This document shows, piece after piece, positions 16,831 to 25,102 of a stretch of 64,000 nucleotides of DNA (position 1 is its first letter; every line of letters begins with the position of its first letter). The translations under genes were made by a program, and so were the position numbers. Under the pieces are notes generated by a model. That model saw only the letters and a list, made by a program, of their open reading frames with translations. It made no database searches and was not told the DNA's origin. This DNA comes from an uncultured Eubacteriales bacterium (lineage in GTDB: Bacteria; Bacillota; Clostridia; Christensenellales; Aristaeellaceae): contig CACWLP010000020.1 in assembly GCA_902761755.1 (NCBI GenBank), positions 1-64,000 of the forward strand, given 5' to 3'.

Positions 16831-17861
16831 AATTCACCCTCCCAGCTTTCGTCGATCTGCGCCAGGTAATGGGCCAGCAGCCGCGCGCCTTCCTTGAGGG
16901 CGTGCATATCGAAGGTTTCCACGTTGGTGTGCATGTATTTGATCGGCAGGGACAAAAGCACCGTGGGCACCCCCGCCCGGGTGACGGACAGATCGTCCGC
17001 GTCGGTGGACGTATAGCGCGGGGTCACCTCGATCTGCAGCTCGATGCCGTTTTCCCTGGCCGTTTCCTCCAGCTTCTTCACCAGGAACGGATTGAGGAAC
17101 GGCCCCTTGCTGGTGACCAGCGAGGTGATTTTGCTGGTGGAATTCCGGGGCGCGCCGGGGGTGTCCGCGTGGCATACGTCGAAGGCCACGCCCAGATCCG
17201 GCGCCACGGCGAAGCCGGCCACCGTCGCGCCGTAGCTGCCGATCTCCTCCTGGCAGGTGGCCACGAAATACAGATCCGCGGTGTGCTTCATGTCCTTGAG
17301 CCGCCGGGCCGCGTCCAGCATGATGGCCACGCAGCCCCGGTCGTCCACCGTTTTGGCGGCCACCCGGCCGTTTTTCATCTCCACCCAGCGGTATTCAAAG
17401 CACACCGTGTCCCCCACGCGCACCTTGCCCCGCACCTGCTCCGCGTCCATGCCCATGTCCACGAACAGGGTTTCCCAGGTATAGTTGTTCTTCCGGTCCG
17501 CTTCTTTCAGCAGATGCGGCGGCGTCGCCCCCACGACGCCCGGCAGGACGCCCTCCTTCGCGTACACCCGCACCCGCATGCCGGGCAGCACCCGGGGGTC
17601 CACGCCGCCCACGCTCTGCAGCCGGAGGGAGCCGTCCTTCTCGATCTTGCTCACCATCATGCCGATTTCGTCCAGGTGGGCGCAGATCATCACCTTGGGG
17701 CCGCTTCCCTTTTTGTGGGCGACCACGCAGTTCAGCGGCGTGATCTCCACTTCATCCGCATAGGGCGCGAACGCCCCGGCGATGTACTCCGCCGCGGCGC
17801 GTTCATTGCCCGTCACGCCGGGAACGGCCGTCACTTCCTTCAAAAAATCTTCCGTTTTCAT
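16821..17861 (-). CDS. M42-family metallo-aminopeptidase, paralogue 1
   Basis: A 346-residue M42 peptidase, first gene of the operon. Motifs: CAHLDEIG, TVDDRGCVA, CQEEIGSYG, GVAFDVCHAD and KYMHTNVE, giving the full set of metal and catalytic residues. GGGAGG lies 12 bases before the ATG and a TATAAT box lies further upstream at plus 17897-17902, though its -35 is poor. Three tandem paralogues suggest a peptide-scavenging cassette able to trim N-terminal residues of different kinds. Confidence 0.92.
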   Translation of the reverse strand: MKTEDFLKEVTAVPGVTGNERAAAEYIAGAFAPYADEVEITPLNCVVAHKKGSGPKVMICAHLDEIGMMVSKIEKDGSLRLQSVGGVDPRVLPGMRVRVYAKEGVLPGVVGATPPHLLKEADRKNNYTWETLFVDMGMDAEQVRGKVRVGDTVCFEYRWVEMKNGRVAAKTVDDRGCVAIMLDAARRLKDMKHTADLYFVATCQEEIGSYGATVAGFAVAPDLGVAFDVCHADTPGAPRNSTSKITSLVTSKGPFLNPFLVKKLEETARENGIELQIEVTPRYTSTDADDLSVTRAGVPTVLLSLPIKYMHTNVETFDMHALKEGARLLAHYLAQIDESWEGELWT

Positions 17862-17927
17862 GGGTGATATATTCCTCCCTTGGATGATCGCCTTCGATTA
17901 TACAACACTCCGCCAAAAAAGTACAGC

Positions 17928-17962
17928 AAAAAAGGCGGGCCCGCCCTTTCAGGCAGCCCGCC
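17928..17962 (-). terminator. Intrinsic terminator of ecfT
   Basis: On the minus strand, a GGCGGGC/GCCCGCC stem followed by TTTTTT, about a dozen bases past the ecfT stop codon. Confidence 0.8.
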
Positions 17963-17973
17963 CCGCAATCCAG

Positions 17974-18780
17974 TCAAAAAAGCCGGTTCACCAGCGCCAC
18001 GCCCAGGATCAGCACGGCCACCCACAGGCAGGCCCAGTAATCCCTTTCTTCACACTTGAGCACCCGCAGCCGGGTGCGCCCCTCGCCGCCGTGATAGCAC
18101 CGGGCCTCCATGGCCATGGCCAGGTCTCCCGCCCGGCGGAAGGCGCTGACGAACAGGGGCACCAGCAGCGGCACCATCGCCTTGGCCCGCTTGAACAGAT
18201 TGCCGGATTCAAAGTCCGCCCCCCGGGCGGTCTGGGCCTTCATGATCTTGTCGGCCTCCTCCAGCAGCGTGGGGATGAAGCGCAGGGCGATGGTCATCAT
18301 CATGGCCATCTCATGGGCGGGGAAACGGATCACCTTGAGGGGCGAAAGCAGCCTTTCCAGCCCGTCGGTGAGGGCGATGGGCGCGGTGGTCAGCGTCAGC
18401 AGGCTGGAAAACAGCACCAGCAGCACCAGCCGCAGGGAATACCGCACCGCCGTGATCACCGATTCCCGCTTGATCACCGCGAAGCCCAGATCCAGAAGGG
18501 GCGTTTCCCCGGGCAGGAAAAACAGGTTCATCACGAACGTCAATATCAGGATGAAGCGCAGGGGCTTCAAGCCCTTGATCATCAGCTTCACCGGCACCCG
18601 GGAAAGCCGCGCCGCCAGCGCCAGGAACACCATCACCGGCACCAGGGCCATCAGGTTCTGCGCCAGGAATACGGCCACGATGGCCGCGATCAGCAGCACG
18701 ATCTTGACCCGGGGGTCCATCTTGTGCACTTCGCTGTCCACGGGGTAGTACTGGCCCAGGGTGATGTTATTGAACGCCAT
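17974..18780 (-). CDS. ecfT: ECF transporter transmembrane component EcfT
   Basis: A 268-residue membrane protein with about six membrane segments and the two Ala-Arg-Gly-like coupling motifs typical of EcfT (AQTARGADF, and MEARCYHGGEGRTR near the end). It couples the two ATPases to separate substrate-binding S components for vitamins or metals. The ATG at 18780 has GGAGGG upstream and overlaps the ecfA2 end by 14 bases. No S component lies in the window, so this is a shared (group II) module. Confidence 0.93.
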   Translation of the reverse strand: MAFNNITLGQYYPVDSEVHKMDPRVKIVLLIAAIVAVFLAQNLMALVPVMVFLALAARLSRVPVKLMIKGLKPLRFILILTFVMNLFFLPGETPLLDLGFAVIKRESVITAVRYSLRLVLLVLFSSLLTLTTAPIALTDGLERLLSPLKVIRFPAHEMAMMMTIALRFIPTLLEEADKIMKAQTARGADFESGNLFKRAKAMVPLLVPLFVSAFRRAGDLAMAMEARCYHGGEGRTRLRVLKCEERDYWACLWVAVLILGVALVNRLF

Positions 18781-19636
18781 GGGCTTTCCCTCCCTTCCAC
18801 AGGGCCAGCAGCGCGTCGTATGCCTGATCCTCCCGGAACATTTCCTCCGGGCAGGCCACGCCCTTTCCGCGCAGCAGCATCCCGATCCGGCACACGGAGG
18901 GCACGTCCAGCCCCATGCTTTCCAGGCGCTCGCCGTGGCGGAAAATTTCCTCCGGCGCGCCTTCCATGGCAATGGCGCCCTTTTCCATCACCACCGCCCG
19001 GTCGGCGAACCGGGCCACGTCGTCCATGGAATGGGAGATCATCACCACCGTGGTGCCCTGGCTGTGCAGATGGGAAATCAGCTGCAGCATGTCCTCCCGG
19101 CTCTGGGGGTCCAGCCCCGCGGCAGGCTCGTCCAGCACCAGCACCTCCGGCCGCATGGCGAGCACCCCCGCCATGGCCGCCCGGCGCATCTGCCCGCCGG
19201 ACAGCTCAAACGGCGATTTTTCCGCGATGCCGGGATCCGTCAGGCCCACCCGTTCCAGGGCCTCCTCCACCCGTTCCTTGATTTCATTTTCCGCAAGCCC
19301 CAGGTTCCTGGGGCCGAAAGCCACGTCCTTGAATACCGTTTCCTCAAACAACTGGTGCTCCGGATACTGGAACACCAATCCCACCGCCCGGCGCAGCTCC
19401 TTTTTGCTGAAGCCCTTTTCGTGAATGTCCTTCCCGTCCAGGAGCACCCGGCCCTCCGTGGGCTTGAGCAGGCCGTTGATGTGCTGGGCCAGGGTGGATT
19501 TTCCGCAGCCGGTATGCCCGATCAGCGCCAGGAATTCCCCGGGGCGGATCTCCAGCGTCACATCCCGGATGGCGGTGGCCTGGAAGGGGCTGCCGGGCTG
19601 ATAGGTATGCGTCACATGATCCAATCGGATCAGCAC
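18767..19636 (-). CDS. ecfA2: ECF transporter ATPase EcfA2
   Basis: A 289-residue ABC ATPase with Walker [11 protein letters not shown]-loop [13 protein letters not shown], signature [10 protein letters not shown] and Walker [14 protein letters not shown]. It pairs with EcfA1 below EcfT. The start is a GTG within the last codons of ecfA1, with GAGGAGG about ten bases upstream. The C-terminal extension is normal for EcfA. Confidence 0.93.
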   Translation of the reverse strand: MLIRLDHVTHTYQPGSPFQATAIRDVTLEIRPGEFLALIGHTGCGKSTLAQHINGLLKPTEGRVLLDGKDIHEKGFSKKELRRAVGLVFQYPEHQLFEETVFKDVAFGPRNLGLAENEIKERVEEALERVGLTDPGIAEKSPFELSGGQMRRAAMAGVLAMRPEVLVLDEPAAGLDPQSREDMLQLISHLHSQGTTVVMISHSMDDVARFADRAVVMEKGAIAMEGAPEEIFRHGERLESMGLDVPSVCRIGMLLRGKGVACPEEMFREDQAYDALLALWKGGKAHGVQ

Positions 19637-20463
19637 AGCTTCGCCACCTCCTCCGCCATTTCTTCCGGGGTCAGGATGCCTTCGGGCAGGGGCATCCCCG
19701 CCTTCCGCAGCCGCCGGGCCAGCCGGGCCGTCACCGGCGCGTCCAGGCGGTATTCCCGCAGTTTTTCCTCCTGCGTAAACACTTCCCGGGGCATGCCGCT
19801 CATAACGATCTGCCCGTCGTGCATCACGTGCACCCGGTCCGCCTCCACGGCCTCTTCCATAAAATGGGTGATCCAGATCACCGTGATCCCCTTATCCCGG
19901 TTCAGCCGCTTCACGGCGTTCAGCACCTCCCGCCGGCCCCGGGGATCCAGCATGGCGGTGGATTCGTCAAAAATAATGGCCTCCGGCTCCATGGCCAGCA
20001 CGCCGGCGATGGCCACCCGCTGCTTCTGCCCGCCGGACAGGAGATGGGGCGCCCTCTCCGCGTATTCCATCATGCCCACGTCCACCAGCGCCCGTTCGAT
20101 CCGCCCGGGCATTTCCTCCGTGGGCACGCCGATGTTCTCCAGCCCGAAGGCCACGTCCTCCCGGACCACGGTGGCCACCAGCTGATTGTCCGGATTCTGA
20201 AACACCATCCCCGCCCGGCGGCGGATTTCCCAGGTGTTCTTTTCGTCCCGGGTGTCCATGCCGCAGACGGTGACCGTGCCCTCCGTAGGGGTATACAGGC
20301 CGTTCATCAATTTGGCCATGGTGGATTTTCCGCTGCCGTTCCGGCCCAGCACCGCGTGAAATTCGCCGAAGGGAACGGACAGCGTCACGTCCCGGACGGC
20401 CAGGGGAGCGTCCTCGTCATAGGCAAAGGATACGTGATCCAGGGTGAAAATGGCGTCTGCCAT
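19630..20463 (-). CDS. ecfA1: ECF transporter ATPase EcfA1
   Basis: A 277-residue ABC ATPase with Walker [11 protein letters not shown]-loop [13 protein letters not shown], signature [10 protein letters not shown] and a Walker B ending AIIFDES, where Ser replaces the usual Pro. First gene of ecfA1-ecfA2-ecfT. In many Firmicutes this module follows ribosomal protein genes and precedes truA; here it has its own promoter and stands alone. Confidence 0.93.
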   Translation of the reverse strand: MADAIFTLDHVSFAYDEDAPLAVRDVTLSVPFGEFHAVLGRNGSGKSTMAKLMNGLYTPTEGTVTVCGMDTRDEKNTWEIRRRAGMVFQNPDNQLVATVVREDVAFGLENIGVPTEEMPGRIERALVDVGMMEYAERAPHLLSGGQKQRVAIAGVLAMEPEAIIFDESTAMLDPRGRREVLNAVKRLNRDKGITVIWITHFMEEAVEADRVHVMHDGQIVMSGMPREVFTQEEKLREYRLDAPVTARLARRLRKAGMPLPEGILTPEEMAEEVAKLC

Positions 20464-20510
20464 GATGCTTCCTCTTTCCCGGTGGATTTTTCGCCTGCGG
20501 GCGCAGGCAG

Positions 20511-20539
20511 ATTATACCACATCCCCCCGCCCCGCGCAA
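20511..20539 (-). promoter_or_regulatory. ecfA1-ecfA2-ecfT promoter
   Basis: On the minus strand: TTGCGC (plus 20534-20539), 17-base spacer, TATAAT (20511-20516) with TGG in front (extended -10). The leader has a small hairpin GCCTGC/GCAGGC. Confidence 0.8.
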
Positions 20540-20572
20540 GAACGGCGCGCAGGCGCAGAAAAAACTTTGGGC

Positions 20573-20601
20573 TTTACACAAACGGAATTTCATTATATAA
20601 T
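20573..20601 (+). promoter_or_regulatory. yajC promoter
   Basis: TTTACA (20573-20578), 17-base spacer, TATAAT (20596-20601). It lies back to back with the ecfA1 promoter. Confidence 0.85.
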
Positions 20602-20638
20602 GTTTGGGTACAATCCTTGAAAGGCGGTATTCACGAGT

Positions 20639-21019
20639 ATGCTGATGAATTTGCTGTTCGGCGTCGCTCAGGCGCAGGGAACCACCACGCAGACCTATAC
20701 GGAGGGCAGCCCTTACGCTTCTCTGTTAGGGATGGTGCTGCCTCTGGTGCTGATGGTCCTGATCTTCTATTTCATGCTGATCCGGCCCCAGCGCAAGAAG
20801 GATAAGAAGGTCAAGGAAATGCTGAATAATCTGAAGCCCGGTGATCTGGTGACCACCATCGGCGGCATTTTCGGCACCATCGTATCCATCCGCGAGGATC
20901 GCATCACCCTGGCCATCGGGCAGAAGAACGCCCAGCCCACCGAAATGACCGTGGCCCGCTGGGCCATCCGCCAGGTGGAAGAAGTCTCCGTGGAAAACGA
21001 CGGCGAGATCCTGGCCTGA
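20639..21019 (+). CDS. yajC: Preprotein translocase subunit YajC
   Basis: A 126-residue protein with one membrane segment (about 28-50) followed by [10 protein letters not shown] and a small beta domain ([20 protein letters not shown]), the hallmark of YajC, an accessory of SecDF. It is longer at the N-terminus than usual, with an Ala/Thr-rich stretch ahead of the membrane helix. Usual neighbours tgt, queA and secDF are absent. AAAGGCGG lies 11 bases before the ATG; an ATG at 20645 is also possible. Confidence 0.93.
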   Translation: MLMNLLFGVAQAQGTTTQTYTEGSPYASLLGMVLPLVLMVLIFYFMLIRPQRKKDKKVKEMLNNLKPGDLVTTIGGIFGTIVSIREDRITLAIGQKNAQPTEMTVARWAIRQVEEVSVENDGEILA

Positions 21020-21037
21020 CCGGGAAAAACAAGATGA

Positions 21038-21079
21038 AAAGGCCTGCCGGCGCGTCCGCCGCACCGCGGGCCTTTTTTT
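21038..21079 (+). terminator. Intrinsic terminator of yajC
   Basis: AAAGGCCTGC (21038-21047) pairs with GCGGGCCTTT (21066-21075), one wobble, followed by a T-run. mntP starts only 17 bases after it, so mntP may depend on read-through or on a promoter inside yajC. Confidence 0.85.
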
Positions 21080-21095
21080 GCAGGGAAGGATTTCT

Positions 21096-21665
21096 ATGAA
21101 TTTGTTCGAATTGATCGCCATTGCGGTGGGGCTGTCCATGGACGCCTTCGCGGTGTCGATCTGCAAGGGACTGGCGCTGAAAAAGATCACGGTGCGCCAC
21201 GCGCTGACGGTGGGCGTCTGGTTCGGGCTGTTCCAGGCGCTGATGCCCCTGATCGGGTATTTCCTGGGCGCCCAGTTCAAGGAGCTGATCTCCGCCTACG
21301 ATCATTGGGTGGCCTTCGTGCTGCTGCTGCTGATCGGCGGGAACATGATCAGGGAAGCGGTGTTTTCAAAGGATCAGGACGTTCCGGACGCGGCGCTGTC
21401 CTTTTCCGCCATGCTGCCCCTGGCCGTAGCCACCAGCATCGACGCCCTGGCCATCGGCGTCACCTTCGCATTCCTGGAGGTGTGGGGCGGCATTTTCCTG
21501 GCCGTGGTGCTCATCGGAATCATCACCTGCGGCCTGTCCATGGCCGGGGTGAAGATCGGCAGCCACTTCGGCGACAAATACGAAAAGAAAGCCCAGATCC
21601 TGGGCGGCGTGATCCTGATCCTGCTGGGCATCCGCATCCTGCTGGAGCACACGGGAGTCCTCTGA
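21096..21665 (+). CDS. mntP: Manganese efflux pump MntP
   Basis: A 189-residue protein with six membrane segments. The duplicated family motif is present: [14 protein letters not shown] in the first half and [15 protein letters not shown] in the second, each with the Asp needed for manganese efflux. The ATG at 21096 with GGGAAGGA in front is preferred over 21078. I see no yybP-ykoY manganese riboswitch in the short leader. Confidence 0.92.
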   Translation: MNLFELIAIAVGLSMDAFAVSICKGLALKKITVRHALTVGVWFGLFQALMPLIGYFLGAQFKELISAYDHWVAFVLLLLIGGNMIREAVFSKDQDVPDAALSFSAMLPLAVATSIDALAIGVTFAFLEVWGGIFLAVVLIGIITCGLSMAGVKIGSHFGDKYEKKAQILGGVILILLGIRILLEHTGVL

Positions 21666-21680
21666 CCCAAAAACATAAAC

Positions 21681-21987
21681 AGAGGATGTTGCATAAAGCC
21701 GATCTGCAACATCCTCTTTGTTTGCAGGGATATTGGTTCTCATAAAAGAATGAGCAGCAGTGAATACCGGGAAACCGAAGAACCCCGGGGTGATTTGGAG
21801 GGGCCGCAGCCCCTCCAAGTATAATCCGCAGCAGCGAAGCGTGCGCTGCGAGGAGCATTTTTGCTAAAGCAGAGCATGCCCTGCGGGAGCAACCGGGAGT
21901 CCCGCAGGGACGAGAGGAAAAGGCGTTTTATGTCGATCAAATGGAGGATCCATTTGATCGAAGGGGCTGTGCAACAGCCCCTTGTTT
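21681..21987 (+). repeat. Dispersed structured repeat, family B, copy 2 (longest)
   Basis: A 307-base copy with every module. It opens with a perfect 12-bp hairpin (AGAGGATGTTGC and its complement). The core hairpin GGAGGGGC-CGCA-GCCCCTCC, AATCCGCAG and CGAGGAGC follow. Next come the GCAGAGCATGCC module bounded by TTGCT/AGCAA, the GTCCCGCAGGGAC module, the 13-bp TCGATCAAATGGA stem, and the closing AAGGGGCTGT/ACAGCCCCTT hairpin. It starts 15 bases after mntP in the sense direction and ends 10 bases before the convergent EAL gene, so its last hairpin may act as a terminator. Confidence 0.92.
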
Positions 21988-21997
21988 GCCGCGGGCG

Positions 21998-24877
21998 TCA
22001 CACTTCCCGCAGCACCGTGATGTATTCCACACCCAGGCTTTCGTCCGTCACCCGGTCCGTCTTCAGGTGCAGGCGGATGTGGCGGCCGTTGGGCAGATGC
22101 ACCGTAAATTCCCGCTCGTAGGCGGCCGTGTGATCGGCGAAATAGGCGCCGATCTGATCGTGGCTCAGCGTGTTCCCGTCCTCCACCCACTGGTAGATGG
22201 TGCCGTCGTTGAGAGCGCGGTCAAATTCGTCCCAGGGCAGGCCGCAGCGCTCCTCCAGCCCGTGCACCACCAGCTCCAGCCGCAGCCCTTCCCGGCTGTG
22301 CCGGGTGAACACGATGGTATCCGAAGAGAAGCGGGCCAGAATGCGCATCTGGTTGCGCAGCATCATGACCTCCGTCACGTCCACCACCACGCACTGCCAG
22401 CAGGTCGGGCCGTACAGATCGGTGAGCTGGCTCTGCTCCGCCACGTACAGGTATTCCCCCTCCTTTGTGATCAGCCGGTAGGGGCGCACCCGCTTCTGCG
22501 TGCCGTCCACCAGCGCCTGGGCGTCGTGAAGCACGCGGCTGCGGTCCTCGGGATGGATCATGTTGATCAGCCGATTCTGGAACCGGGCGCGTATCTCCCG
22601 GGCGGTAAAGCCCGTCATGGTCAGGAAATTGCGGCTGATGTACTGGAATTCAAAGCCGTCCTCCTGGCTGCAGCGGAAATAGCCGCCGGGAATATCGGTA
22701 TTCAGGTACTGCAATTCCGTCACGTCCTGGGAGGAGCCGTAAAACCGCACCCCCCGGACGTCTTCCCCGATATAATACAGATGCACCTGGATCCAGACGA
22801 TGACGCCGTTGGGCTTGTAAATGCGGAAGATGCCCCCCGCGCCGTTCATCCGATCCCTGGCGGCGGCCTTCATCATCAGGAAGAACCGCTCCCGGTCCTC
22901 GGGGTATACGTAATCCTGCATGCCGTGGATCCGCTGGTTCAGCATGTCCAGCTCGATCCCCACCATCAGATAAAACTGCTGATTGTAGCGGACGATATCC
23001 ACCTGATCGTCCTTCCACACATAGAAGGCCACGGGGCCCAGGATGTTGTTGAGCATGGCGTCGCTGAACACGTTTTCATCCAGGAATTCCCGCACGTGCA
23101 GCTCCTGATTGGCCTTCACCTGGAAGCCGTGCAGATCGATCCTGGATTCGTCCGCGATCAGCGCCTCGAATTCCCCGGGGGCCACGGGCCGATGGAAGAA
23201 ATAGCCCTGCATGTACCGGCAGCCCAGATCGGACAGGAACACCACCTGCTCCTGGCTTTCCACGCCCTCCACGATCACAGGGGTGGAGAGGGTCTTGGCC
23301 ATGTTGATGACCGATTCCAGGATGCTGATGCCCTTGCGCTCCTCCTGCTGGCCCAGGCGAAGGAACTGGGCGTCCAGCTTGATCACGTCCACGTTCAGGG
23401 AGCTGAGCATGTTCAGGGAGGAGTATCCGCTGCCGAAATCGTCCATCAGCACCAGGAAGCCCATTTCCCGCAGGCGCTTCACCGTGCTCCGCACGGTTTC
23501 CGTATCTTCCACGTAGGCGGATTCTGTGATTTCGATCTTCAGCAGCCCGGCGTCCAGGCCGTACTTGTGCAGCAGGGACAGGAGGAACTCGGGCACGTCG
23601 ATGACGAACAGGTCGATGGGCGACACGTTCACGGAGATGGGCACGGGCTTTCCGCCCCGGTCGATGAAATCCCGCAGCCATTTGCACACCGATTCCCAGA
23701 TGAATTTATCCAGATTCGTCACGATGCCGTGGCGCTCCAGAATGGGCACGAACACCGCCGGCGGCACCCACCGCCCGTCCGACCGGCGCCACCGGGCCAA
23801 GGACTCCGCCCCCACGATCTTCCGGCTGGATACCCGGCACTGCGGCTGCAGCCAGAAGGAAATCTCGCCGTTTTCCAGGGCGTGCTGGAAATCCACCAGC
23901 AGGTGGTATTCCTCCATGGTTTTCCGTCGCAGCGTGCCGTCGTACACGCGGATGCGGGCGTGCACGTTGCCCTTGATCTCCTCCGCGGTCATGGCCGCAT
24001 GGTTGAACACCGAGCCGATGGGCTCCGCATCGTCGTCCATCAGGCTGATGCCGAACAGGGGCGTAAAGCCCACCGTCTTGCTGACGGCCACCACCACGTC
24101 CTTGAGTTCCTGATACAGTGCATCGATCCGGGGACGGTCATAGGGCGTCATGAGGCAGAAATCATCCTGCCCGCGATACCCCGCCAGACCGTCCGTTTCC
24201 CGAGACGTTCTGAGCAGGATCTCGCCGAACCTGCGCAGCACAAACAGGCCGTTTTCCCGGCCGTGCCAGTCGGTAAACAGCTTGAAATGGTCAATGTCAA
24301 TGGCGATCAGGCACCAGTTTTTCTTTTCCTGCCTCCGCTTCTGCTCCCCCAGGACGAAAAAGTCCCGCTCCCGGAGCAGGCCGGTCAGCTCGTCCCGCTG
24401 CAGGTTCGTTTTGCCTGTGGGCAGCGTTTCCAGGGGGATGACCCCGTCCTGGGAGGCATCGTACACATAACACCGCGCCGTGCCCCGATTCATGCCGAAG
24501 CGCGGGCCGCCCACCACCACGCTTCGGGCGGCGCACCAGGCGCCGTCCACCGTTTCCAGGCGGATCTCCATCCAGATCACGCCGGGCATTTCGGCGTTTT
24601 CCAGCTGCGCGGCCAGGTTTTCCGGGGCCATCAGGCGGCGGTAGGTCTCCCGGTCGTCCGGGTGCACCATTTTTTCATAGGTATATTCAAACAGCGTGCT
24701 GTAGGCGCCCTCGGACGGCGTGATCCTGAACCGGCCCTCCGTGCGCGCCATGTTGCTGTACCGGTCCGCCTGCACGTCAACAACCGCCATTTCATCAAAT
24801 GACGTTTCGTCCAGGTATTCCAGCACCTGCGCCGCAGGCAGCTTTTCCAGCAGCAGCCTCAGCAGCTCCCTTTTCAT
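21998..24877 (-). CDS. PAS-GGDEF(degenerate)-EAL-PAS-PAS signalling protein
   Basis: A 959-residue cytoplasmic protein with no clear membrane helix. Rough order: PAS-like region (25-125), GGDEF-like domain (160-310), EAL domain (320-570), then two PAS domains (about 590-820) and a C-terminal region. The GGDEF signature is replaced by RGQDDF, so diguanylate cyclase activity is doubtful. The EAL domain keeps its metal and catalytic residues (ESLARW for EALxRW, NVSP, ITES, DDFGSGYSSL, IKLD, VEGVE, QGYFFHRP), so c-di-GMP hydrolysis is likely. Sensory PAS domains on both sides are unusual. A promoter with a palindrome sits about 160 bases upstream. Confidence 0.9.
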   Translation of the reverse strand: MKRELLRLLLEKLPAAQVLEYLDETSFDEMAVVDVQADRYSNMARTEGRFRITPSEGAYSTLFEYTYEKMVHPDDRETYRRLMAPENLAAQLENAEMPGVIWMEIRLETVDGAWCAARSVVVGGPRFGMNRGTARCYVYDASQDGVIPLETLPTGKTNLQRDELTGLLRERDFFVLGEQKRRQEKKNWCLIAIDIDHFKLFTDWHGRENGLFVLRRFGEILLRTSRETDGLAGYRGQDDFCLMTPYDRPRIDALYQELKDVVVAVSKTVGFTPLFGISLMDDDAEPIGSVFNHAAMTAEEIKGNVHARIRVYDGTLRRKTMEEYHLLVDFQHALENGEISFWLQPQCRVSSRKIVGAESLARWRRSDGRWVPPAVFVPILERHGIVTNLDKFIWESVCKWLRDFIDRGGKPVPISVNVSPIDLFVIDVPEFLLSLLHKYGLDAGLLKIEITESAYVEDTETVRSTVKRLREMGFLVLMDDFGSGYSSLNMLSSLNVDVIKLDAQFLRLGQQEERKGISILESVINMAKTLSTPVIVEGVESQEQVVFLSDLGCRYMQGYFFHRPVAPGEFEALIADESRIDLHGFQVKANQELHVREFLDENVFSDAMLNNILGPVAFYVWKDDQVDIVRYNQQFYLMVGIELDMLNQRIHGMQDYVYPEDRERFFLMMKAAARDRMNGAGGIFRIYKPNGVIVWIQVHLYYIGEDVRGVRFYGSSQDVTELQYLNTDIPGGYFRCSQEDGFEFQYISRNFLTMTGFTAREIRARFQNRLINMIHPEDRSRVLHDAQALVDGTQKRVRPYRLITKEGEYLYVAEQSQLTDLYGPTCWQCVVVDVTEVMMLRNQMRILARFSSDTIVFTRHSREGLRLELVVHGLEERCGLPWDEFDRALNDGTIYQWVEDGNTLSHDQIGAYFADHTAAYEREFTVHLPNGRHIRLHLKTDRVTDESLGVEYITVLREV

Positions 24878-25036
24878 TCGATTCCCCCCGATGGCCTGAA
24901 AGACGCGCCCGGGCCTGAAAGCGATTTCCGGCGGGTCGCCCCGTAAAGATAAAAACCCTTCCGGTCTTCATCCTGATTCCGTTTTCAGCGTACCGTTTTT
25001 TTCAGCGCACGCGCTTTCGCTTCATGGGCTGGATTA

Positions 25037-25065
25037 ATTGTAACATAACTGTTACATAATTGCAA
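25037..25065 (-). promoter_or_regulatory. Promoter of the EAL gene with overlapping palindrome
   Basis: On the minus strand: TTGCAA (plus 25060-25065), 17-base spacer, TACAAT (25037-25042). An inverted repeat TGTAACA-TAAC-TGTTACA (25039-25056) covers the spacer and -10 box, a placement typical of a repressor operator. The ~150-base leader to the start codon shows no riboswitch I recognise. Confidence 0.65.
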
Positions 25066-25102
25066 GCAATTCTTTCCATTTAACCCGGATCCCGCCGGCG
25101 TA

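Noticed and set aside
21020-21095. Possible yybP-ykoY manganese riboswitch before mntP
   Set aside because: The leader is short and is taken up by the yajC terminator hairpin.
21941-24802. A 953-codon open frame on the plus strand
   Set aside because: It is the antisense shadow of the EAL/PAS gene in GC-rich DNA; its translation is rich in His, Gln and Pro with no domain.
24878-25030. Possible c-di-GMP riboswitch ahead of the EAL gene
   Set aside because: I looked for the conserved GEMM core and tetraloop receptor and did not find them in the leader.
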